From Candidatus Bathyarchaeota archaeon (lineage in GTDB: Archaea > Thermoproteota > Bathyarchaeia > Bathyarchaeales > Bathyarchaeaceae), in contig CP070791.1 of the NCBI GenBank assembly GCA_020346825.1, positions 523,035 to 528,211 on the forward strand: 5,177 nucleotides of DNA, given 5' to 3'. Under the pieces are notes generated by a model that did not search any database, was not told the origin of the DNA, and saw only the letters and a list, made by a program, of their open reading frames with translations. The translations under genes were made by a program, and so were the position numbers. The stretch's first letter is position 1; every line of letters begins with the position of its first letter. Below are positions 1 to 4,142 of the stretch, one piece after another.

Positions 1-153
1 AGATCTGATCATCCAAAAAATGTGAAGTTCATGAATACATACCACATTGCGAACAATCCTAAACTCAACTTGAAAAGAACAATGTATAAAGCTTTCAACA
101 AAGCTCATCCAGACTGGAAAGTCTTGAAAATTCATTTGCGAAAAGAAAAATAA
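1..153 (+). CDS. C-terminal end of an unrecognised protein (5' end outside window)
   Basis: Frame 1 is open from the first base to a TAA at 151-153, giving 50 residues. They are rich in lysine, asparagine and histidine and include NTYHIANNPKLNLK and HPDWKVLKIHLRKEK. The basic tail and lack of hydrophobic runs suggest a soluble protein, possibly one that binds nucleic acid, but I do not recognise the family and assign no function. Its reality rests on three things: an open frame with plausible composition, a stop followed at once by non-coding sequence, and a T-rich terminator-like stretch about 30 bases downstream. There is an in-frame ATG at 31, but the frame is open further upstream, so the gene most likely starts outside the window. 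It points the same way as ftr but is 231 bases from it, so co-transcription is doubtful. Confidence 0.6.
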   Translation, partial: RSDHPKNVKFMNTYHIANNPKLNLKRTMYKAFNKAHPDWKVLKIHLRKEK

Positions 154-175
154 ACGTGCATGCACGCATGCATGC
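154..175. repeat. 22-base alternating purine-pyrimidine tract with three GCATGC
   Basis: From 154 to 175 every base alternates purine and pyrimidine. GCATGC occurs at 158-163, 166-171 and 170-175, the last two overlapping. The tract begins directly after the upstream stop codon. Such sequence can adopt left-handed Z-DNA under negative supercoiling and is highly self-complementary. It shares the octamer GCATGCAC with intergenic sites at 2633-2640 and 3046-3053. Function is unknown. Confidence 0.8.
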
Positions 176-179
176 TCGC

Positions 180-217
180 TTTCTATCCTCTATTAATTTT
201 TCTCCTTTTCAATTTTG
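180..217 (+). terminator. Probable T-rich terminator of the upstream gene
   Basis: A pyrimidine-rich stretch with several T runs (TTTTT at 197-201, TTTT at 206-209 and 213-216) begins about 27 bases after the upstream stop. Archaeal RNA polymerase terminates on coding-strand oligo-T tracts without needing a hairpin. The call rests on position and composition only. Confidence 0.4.
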
Positions 218-264
218 ATCGGATGAAAGCAGGTTAAGGTAACAATGAAAAGCTATCAAATTGA

Positions 265-284
265 TTAACGCGCGAAAACGTTAA
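265..284. promoter_or_regulatory. Inverted repeat upstream of ftr, possible operator
   Basis: TTAACG (265-270) and CGTTAA (279-284) form perfect 6-base arms around an 8-base spacer, CGCGAAAA. The repeat ends 13 bases before the TATA-like element at 298-305. Direct repeats TAACTTC at 286-292 and 303-309 flank that element. The position fits a transcription factor site, but a 6-base arm in AT-rich DNA could arise by chance. Confidence 0.3.
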
Positions 285-297
285 GTAACTTCAAGTC

Positions 298-305
298 TAT
301 TTTAA
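298..305 (+). promoter_or_regulatory. Weak candidate TATA box for ftr
   Basis: TATTTTAA is the best TATA-like octamer in the 150 bases before ftr. Initiation about 25 bases downstream would be near 325-330 and give a leader of roughly 55-60 bases. A leader fits the visible ribosome-binding site of ftr, unlike the nearly leaderless genes elsewhere in the window. TATTAAT at 191-197 is an alternative but would imply a much longer leader. Confidence 0.3.
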
Positions 306-358
306 CTTCTAACTCACAAAAAAAGGGGAAGTGCCAAGATTTTGGGTCATTGGGAAGT

Positions 359-374
359 TATGCGCGCGCATGCA
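359..374. repeat. Alternating GCGCGCGCATGC tract just before ftr
   Basis: Positions 359-374 alternate perfectly between purine and pyrimidine. They contain the palindrome TGCGCGCGCA (361-370) and GCATGC (368-373). The tract ends 2 bases before the GGGTGAT ribosome-binding region, so if transcribed it lies in the ftr leader and could pair with itself next to the start. It resembles the reverse complement of the GCATGCACGCGCGC tract at 3046-3059. Confidence 0.7.
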
Positions 375-376
375 AG

Positions 377-382
377 GGTGAT
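377..382 (+). promoter_or_regulatory. Ribosome-binding site of ftr (GGTGAT)
   Basis: GGTGAT matches the sequence complementary to the 3' end of archaeal 16S rRNA and lies two bases before the ATG at 385. This supports the upstream start, although GGAG at 405-408 is also well placed for the alternative ATG at 418. Confidence 0.6.
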
Positions 383-384
383 AG

Positions 385-1359
385 ATGTTGTCTAAGCCAG
401 AACCGGAGTCTTTTTGGATGAACCGGGAAACCGGAGAGATTAGCTGGAAGAAGCAAAAACTAGACAAATTCTGCGAAGTTGAGAATACCTACGCTGAAAT
501 GTTTCCAATGTGGGCAGGAAGAATATTGATCACAGCTGAGAACGAAAAATGGGCTCTAACGGCAGCAAGAACAGCAACAGGCTTCGCAGCTTCCATAATC
601 ATGTCCCCTGCAGAAGCTGGATTAGAAGGAATAATGCCTTCTAGAGAAACCCCAGACGGACGCACTGGAGCTCTAATTCAAATTTACCATACAACACGAA
701 GAGACCTAAAGACTCAAATGAGCTTGAGAATTGGACAATGCATTATGACATGTCCCACCACTGCCGCTTTCGACGCCTTACCCAAGGCAAAGAGAAGGTT
801 AAAGGTGGGGAGGAGCTTACGGCTCTTTGGTGACGGCTTTCAAAAGAGAGATGCAATTGGAGAAAGAAAGGTTTGGCGCATACCTGTTATGGAAGGAGAA
901 TTCATGGTTGAAGACAGCTTCGGCGCCCAGAAGGCTGTTGCTAGCGGAAACTTTCTAATCTTGGCAGAAAATCGAAAAGCTGGTCTTCAAGCAGCAGAGG
1001 ACGCTACAAAAGTCATCAGCGAGAGAGTTCGAGGTGTTATTATGCCCTTCCCAGGGGGCATCTGTAGATCAGGATCCAAGGTAGGCTCTTTGAAGTACAA
1101 ACTTGCAGCGTCCACGAATCATCCTTTCTGTCCCAGATTGAGGAAAATCTTGCCTGACTCACAGGTTCCGGAAAACGTTGACAGCGTTTACGAAATAGTG
1201 ATAAACGGCTTGAATTCGAACGTTGTGAAAAAAGCAATGGCTGAAGGCATAAAGGTAGCAGTGAAGATTCCAGACATCGTGAAAATCTCGGCGGGAAATT
1301 TTGGAGGCACCCTTGGTCCGTTTCGAGCCTATTTGAAAGAGGTCTTGGAAACAACATAG
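385..1359 (+). CDS. ftr: Formylmethanofuran:tetrahydromethanopterin N-formyltransferase
   Basis: This cytoplasmic enzyme moves the formyl group from formylmethanofuran to N5 of tetrahydromethanopterin. In methanogens, Archaeoglobus and archaea with the Wood-Ljungdahl pathway it is the second step of CO2 reduction, and it is reversible in oxidative pathways. The 324-residue product follows the family along its whole length: ENTYAEMF (33-40), RILITA (46-51), CPTTAAFDALP (123-133), FGDGFQ (148-153), GEFMVEDSFG (171-180), PFPGGI (221-226), YEIVINGLN (269-277) and KISAGNFGGTLG (300-311). Known archaeal Ftr proteins are about 296 residues. The excess is an N-terminal extension of about 24 residues relative to the Methanopyrus protein as I recall it. 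Starting at Met12 (418) would cut this to about 13. I chose 385 for its GGTGAT site. Other methanofuran or H4MPT genes are absent from the window. The gene converges on nucleotidyltransferase A with an 18-base gap. Function is near certain; the start is less so. Confidence 0.96.
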   Translation: MLSKPEPESFWMNRETGEISWKKQKLDKFCEVENTYAEMFPMWAGRILITAENEKWALTAARTATGFAASIIMSPAEAGLEGIMPSRETPDGRTGALIQIYHTTRRDLKTQMSLRIGQCIMTCPTTAAFDALPKAKRRLKVGRSLRLFGDGFQKRDAIGERKVWRIPVMEGEFMVEDSFGAQKAVASGNFLILAENRKAGLQAAEDATKVISERVRGVIMPFPGGICRSGSKVGSLKYKLAASTNHPFCPRLRKILPDSQVPENVDSVYEIVINGLNSNVVKKAMAEGIKVAVKIPDIVKISAGNFGGTLGPFRAYLKEVLETT

Positions 1360-1377
1360 TTTGGCTTGTGCAAGTTC

Positions 1378-2430
1378 TTAATCGACTACAAGCTTGATAT
1401 ATTCTTCACCCTTTCCTTCTGCAGAACCAACCAGAACGCGATGGTGTTCTCGACCAGTTTTGTTATCTACAACACGCTCGAGTTTGCCCCTGACAAAGAT
1501 TGATTCCTCAACTTCAGCCATACTGTCGTAAAGGCTTTCATATGAAACCACCTCTACGATATCTGCCACTTCAGGGCCTTCTACAATCTGTACATCTTTA
1601 ACGCGGTAGACTGCAGGAAGAAACAGGTACTCGGTGTTATCATCAACAACAGCGCGGATGGTTGCGTGTCCAATAGGATGGTAAGTACTTGCGCCATATT
1701 CTTCAGTAACTTCTTGCTCAGACTTGACTGGATGAATGGAAAAAGAAGTGCCTTCGAATACACCTTGGTTCCACTTCCGTTTATAGATCTGAAAGGCTTC
1801 ATCAGGGGTCAGCGGATAGCGTCTAGCTTTCCTGGCGCACCAAGCTTTCACAGCTTTTTTTTCGAGATGTTTTACGGCGGAACAGGAAGAAACATATTTT
1901 TCACTCAGTGAATTCTTCAATGCTAGACTGTTGCTCAACCCGTAAACTGTCAAATCCAAGTCTGAAAACGCGGGTTGATGAATATCAAGGAGTAGAGAGC
2001 CTGTCACTCCCAAGAATTCAATAGAGACCTTGCTTGTTTCTGCCAAGAACCCTGCGAACCTGGTCAGTTTTCTCTGTAATGGGTCTAGACGCAAAGTTTT
2101 GACAAGTTTAGCTAGTTTATGTTCTGGTTTATAATGTTTTGATATGTGTTTTTTTGGAACCGCGGTAAGGGTAATGTTGTAGAAGGGAGAATGAAACAGA
2201 TAGTGGGGGTGATTCTCTTCCAAGAAGCTGAAAGTCTCCAGCAGATTAGGAATCGTGTAGGCCGACATGACTCTCCTAAATCGTTTTTCGCCTTTTCCCC
2301 AAACACCAAACCTCGACGGAACATACTTAAGATAAGAGATAACTCGATCCTGGGGATGAGATGGACCTACTATGCAGAAAAAAAATCCTTCTGTGGTTTG
2401 TAGGAAATCGCGGTCTCTGAACAGTCCCAT
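1378..2430 (-). CDS. Predicted nucleotidyltransferase A, COG2413-like (pol beta superfamily)
   Basis: The 350-residue product carries the nucleotidyltransferase signature G-V-T-G-S (141-145) followed by S-D-L-D-L (156-160). The two aspartates, 157 and 159, should bind the catalytic metal. The N-terminal region has RDRDF (5-9), then HPQDRV (25-30) and LKYVPS (34-39). TPDEAF (208-213), EEYG (243-246), LPAVYRV (271-277) and a beta-rich tail RGKLERV (314-320) follow. I recognise this as an archaeal family resembling COG2413, whose substrate is unknown. B and C are clear paralogues. At the aligned place of a third catalytic acid, A has His233. I start at ATG 2430 and not at TTG 2451, because the TATA box (2456-2465) puts initiation near 2435 and the paralogues begin at the same alignment point. 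It lies downstream of FUN14 on the same strand, but terminator-like T runs and its own promoter suggest separate transcription. No membrane segment is visible. Confidence 0.88.
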   Translation of the reverse strand: MGLFRDRDFLQTTEGFFFCIVGPSHPQDRVISYLKYVPSRFGVWGKGEKRFRRVMSAYTIPNLLETFSFLEENHPHYLFHSPFYNITLTAVPKKHISKHYKPEHKLAKLVKTLRLDPLQRKLTRFAGFLAETSKVSIEFLGVTGSLLLDIHQPAFSDLDLTVYGLSNSLALKNSLSEKYVSSCSAVKHLEKKAVKAWCARKARRYPLTPDEAFQIYKRKWNQGVFEGTSFSIHPVKSEQEVTEEYGASTYHPIGHATIRAVVDDNTEYLFLPAVYRVKDVQIVEGPEVADIVEVVSYESLYDSMAEVEESIFVRGKLERVVDNKTGREHHRVLVGSAEGKGEEYIKLVVD

Positions 2431-2455
2431 AGCTTTAACCTTTTTTGACAAGCGA

Positions 2456-2465
2456 TTATATACTT
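2456..2465 (-). promoter_or_regulatory. TATA box of nucleotidyltransferase A
   Basis: Read on the minus strand, 2465 to 2456 is AGTATATAAT, a strong archaeal TATA box. Its centre is 30 bases from the ATG at 2430, so the transcript should start only a few bases before that codon. This spacing nearly equals that of gene B (31 bases) and argues against the TTG start at 2451. Confidence 0.7.
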
Positions 2466-2554
2466 TGTTAGTTTTTCAAATGTTGGTTTTCGTATGGAAA
2501 ATTCTGTCAGTGTGTTTTTACTCTTTCGATTTAGGCATGGAGGACGCCCCGTTT

Positions 2555-2572
2555 GCAATATTCAAATATTGC
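2555..2572. promoter_or_regulatory. 18-bp perfect dyad, probable regulator binding site
   Basis: GCAATATT (2555-2562) and AATATTGC (2565-2572) are exact inverted 8-base arms around CA. The right half, TTCAAATATTG (2561-2571), recurs with one mismatch as TTCAAATGTTG at 2475-2485, about ten bases upstream of the TATA box of gene A. A symmetric site plus a promoter-proximal half-site is typical of a dimeric helix-turn-helix regulator. The dyad could instead form a short RNA hairpin at the end of the FUN14 transcript. Confidence 0.45.
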
Positions 2573-2590
2573 TAATTTGGATTTGTTTTC

Positions 2591-2620
2591 AAAAAAAAGC
2601 TCATTTTGTGGTTAAAAAAA
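2591..2620 (-). terminator. Tandem oligo-T terminator of the FUN14 gene
   Basis: On the minus strand, downstream of the FUN14 stop, there are runs of seven T (2620-2614) and eight T (2598-2591), plus five T at 2647-2643 next to the stop. Successive T tracts are the usual archaeal intrinsic terminator. They suggest that little transcription continues from FUN14 into gene A. Confidence 0.55.
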
Positions 2621-2632
2621 CGGGTACATAAG

Positions 2633-2643
2633 GCATGCACACA
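2633..2643. repeat. GCATGCACACA alternating tract after the FUN14 gene
   Basis: Eleven bases alternate purine and pyrimidine and begin with GCATGCAC, the octamer also found at 158-165 and 3046-3053. The tract lies 4 bases beyond the FUN14 stop codon. It is the shortest of the four patches. Confidence 0.5.
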
Positions 2644-2647
2644 AAAA

Positions 2648-2944
2648 TTAGCCCAACATAAATCCAGCTAACACTCCCAGCATAAGACTGCCCGAAAACG
2701 CAAAGTTTGACAAAAGCGGAGAAACATATTGTGATGCAGTACTGGCGATTTCTCCTACACGCGCCAATAATTGAGCATAGTTAACTTCTATCACCTGGTC
2801 AAATGCAAGGTAAAAGAAAATTAAGGCAAAACATCCTATTATTAGAGCAATCTTGAGGACTTTTTTAATTAAATATCCGAGAAGGAATCCTCCAATTCCC
2901 CCAGTGCCCAACTGGGATACTATTGGAGTCAAGAATTCGCTCAT
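2648..2944 (-). CDS. FUN14 family small membrane protein
   Basis: The product has 98 residues. Its N-terminal half holds the FUN14 hallmark GGIGGFLLGYLIKK (15-28), with spaced glycines ending in a basic pair. A strongly hydrophobic helix follows (about 31-49), then an amphipathic stretch (50-80), and a second glycine-rich membrane segment, SGSLMLGVLAGFMLG (84-98), runs to the very C-terminus. The length is normal for prokaryotic members. The eukaryotic relative FUNDC1 is a mitochondrial outer-membrane mitophagy receptor, but the archaeal role is unknown and should not be inferred from it. ATG 2944 is the only ATG start, since an in-frame TGA lies five codons upstream. No strong Shine-Dalgarno sequence is visible. 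A TATA box at 2990-2996 fits. The gene is divergent from B and sits between paralogues A and B. Confidence 0.88.
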   Translation of the reverse strand: MSEFLTPIVSQLGTGGIGGFLLGYLIKKVLKIALIIGCFALIFFYLAFDQVIEVNYAQLLARVGEIASTASQYVSPLLSNFAFSGSLMLGVLAGFMLG

Positions 2945-2989
2945 GGGACATCCGCTTCACGGCGTACACGTACTTGATGGATTAGAACC

Positions 2990-2996
2990 TATTTAA
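2990..2996 (-). promoter_or_regulatory. TATA box of the FUN14 gene
   Basis: On the minus strand 2996 to 2990 reads TTAAATA, in the context GAATTAAATAGG. Initiation about 25 bases downstream would be near 2966-2970 and give a leader of roughly 20-25 bases before the ATG at 2944. Confidence 0.5.
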
Positions 2997-3045
2997 TTCA
3001 TGTGTGTTTAAGGTATGAATTGCCAAAGAATATTTCCATCCACTA

Positions 3046-3059
3046 GCATGCACGCGCGC
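3046..3059. repeat. GCATGCACGCGCGC tract between the divergent FUN14 and B promoters
   Basis: Fourteen bases alternate purine and pyrimidine, joining GCATGCAC to GCGCGC. The tract lies 20 bases upstream of the TATA box of gene B and about 50 bases upstream of that of FUN14, where a regulator or a supercoil-sensitive structure could affect both. It shares GCATGCACGC with 158-167. Confidence 0.6.
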
Positions 3060-3079
3060 CGAATGTTGAAGATGAGTGG

Positions 3080-3087
3080 TTATATAC
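3080..3087 (+). promoter_or_regulatory. TATA box of nucleotidyltransferase B
   Basis: TTATATAC lies with its centre about 31 bases before the ATG at 3114. Transcription should begin within a few bases of the start codon, making a leaderless or nearly leaderless mRNA. AGG directly before the ATG is too close to serve as a normal ribosome-binding site. Confidence 0.7.
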
Positions 3088-3113
3088 TTATCTAATCTAA
3101 AGTAGGCTTCAGG

Positions 3114-4142
3114 ATGAAAGCGTGGACTCCTAGGGACGGTGACACCTTCGTCACAAAAGATGATTTCGTCTTCTACGTGTTCGGATACGAACATCCGAAG
3201 AATCGAGTCCTGGCTTTTCTAAAGTACATTCCATCCAAGTTGAAGCCCAACTTCCCAATACGTTTCCTCAGGCAAAGATGGAAACTCGGAAACGTCGAGC
3301 TTGCCCGGCCAGAAAAACTCTATACGGCCCAAAACTATCAAGCATTCTTGGAGACCTTTCGAAAAACGTTCCCGCAATACATATATTTTTGTCCATACCG
3401 TCAAAAAGAACTCATAAGCGTTCCATTGGAACAAATAAAGAATGTCTATGTGCCAAGAGAATGTCTACACAGACTTTTCGAAAAGAGAAAGAAAGATCAT
3501 TTGCAGAAACTAGCCGTAGAATTGATCTCCCTTTTCTCCATCGAGTCCCAAGTGCCTCTGAGAGATTTTGGAATCCACGGATCAATAGCCCTGAACATGC
3601 ACACCGCACATTCTGACATCGACCTCGTGGTTTATGGTTCTAGAAGCTTCAGGAATCTCGAAAAGGCAATCAATAGACTCGTCAAGGACGCAAAGATAAA
3701 ACATGTTTTCACCAAGAAACTTGACAAAGCAAGAAAACATCGAGGACGCTACAAAGACAGACTTTTTGTCTACAACTCGGTGCGAAAACTTCGAGAAATA
3801 GACACCGAATACGGAAGTCACAGATACATACCAATAAGGCATGTAACTTTCAGTTGTGAAGTTGTTGATGACAAAGAAGCCATGTTTCGGCCCGCTATCT
3901 ACCAAATCAAGAATTGTCAACTTCTAGATTCTCTAGATGCAATCTCAAAACTCAGTGAAGATGAGATTCCTAAGAGCGTTGTTTCTATGGTGGGCTATTA
4001 CAGAAATGTCGCCAGATACGGGGATAAGATCAAAGTTTCAGGAACATTGGAACGAGTGGAAAACATTGAAAGAGGCGAAACCATCTATCAAGTTGTAGTA
4101 GGCACAGGAACGCGTCAGGACGAATACATTTGGCCTGCATAA
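3114..4142 (+). CDS. Predicted nucleotidyltransferase B, COG2413-like (pol beta superfamily)
   Basis: This 342-residue paralogue of A has RDGD (7-10), GYEHPKNRV (24-32) and LKYIPSK (36-42). The nucleotidyltransferase motif is G-I-H-G-S (153-157) followed by S-D-I-D-L (167-171), with predicted metal ligands Asp168 and Asp170. TEYG (231-234), RPAIYQI (259-265) and the C-terminal SGTLERV (309-315) follow. Its N-terminal half resembles A more than C. Between D-x-D and the EYG block it is 23 residues shorter than A and 27 shorter than C: the TPDEAF/TPKEYL helix region is gone. Asn221 aligns with the position where a third catalytic acid might be expected. It may therefore have altered activity or substrate, although the core motif is intact. 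The ATG start is set by the TATA spacing and by alignment with A and C. Its last 13 bases overlap gene C. Substrate unknown. Confidence 0.88.
   Translation: MKAWTPRDGDTFVTKDDFVFYVFGYEHPKNRVLAFLKYIPSKLKPNFPIRFLRQRWKLGNVELARPEKLYTAQNYQAFLETFRKTFPQYIYFCPYRQKELISVPLEQIKNVYVPRECLHRLFEKRKKDHLQKLAVELISLFSIESQVPLRDFGIHGSIALNMHTAHSDIDLVVYGSRSFRNLEKAINRLVKDAKIKHVFTKKLDKARKHRGRYKDRLFVYNSVRKLREIDTEYGSHRYIPIRHVTFSCEVVDDKEAMFRPAIYQIKNCQLLDSLDAISKLSEDEIPKSVVSMVGYYRNVARYGDKIKVSGTLERVENIERGETIYQVVVGTGTRQDEYIWPA
4117..4120 (+). promoter_or_regulatory. Ribosome-binding site for gene C inside the end of B
   Basis: AGGA ends nine bases before the TTG at 4130. It lies within the final codons of B, so ribosomes finishing B would be well placed to restart on C. 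Confidence 0.4.

Noticed and set aside
1040..1357. 105-residue minus-strand frame inside ftr
   Set aside because: It is antisense to the well-conserved C-terminal third of Ftr and its product has no recognisable features.
1364..1373. CTTGTGCAAG as a shared terminator hairpin between ftr and A
   Set aside because: The stem is only four pairs with a two-base loop and there is no T run on either strand. Where these convergent transcripts end is not visible.
2431..2451. TTG-initiated 357-residue version of nucleotidyltransferase A
   Set aside because: The TATA box puts transcription start near 2435, downstream of this TTG, and the seven extra residues have no match in the paralogues.
2146..2575. 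Plus-strand frames opposite the start and promoter of gene A (2146-2403, 2372-2575)
   Set aside because: They are antisense to conserved coding sequence, run across the TATA box and dyad, and have low-complexity products.
2537..2575. Twelve-residue frame starting ATGGAGGAC
   Set aside because: It is very short, overlaps the 18-bp dyad, and has no ribosome-binding site or promoter of its own.
2982..3920. Minus-strand frames across gene B and its promoter (2982-3194, 3219-3434, 3412-3609, 3582-3920)
   Set aside because: They are shadows of gene B. The plus-strand frame has conserved motifs shared with A and C, and these do not.
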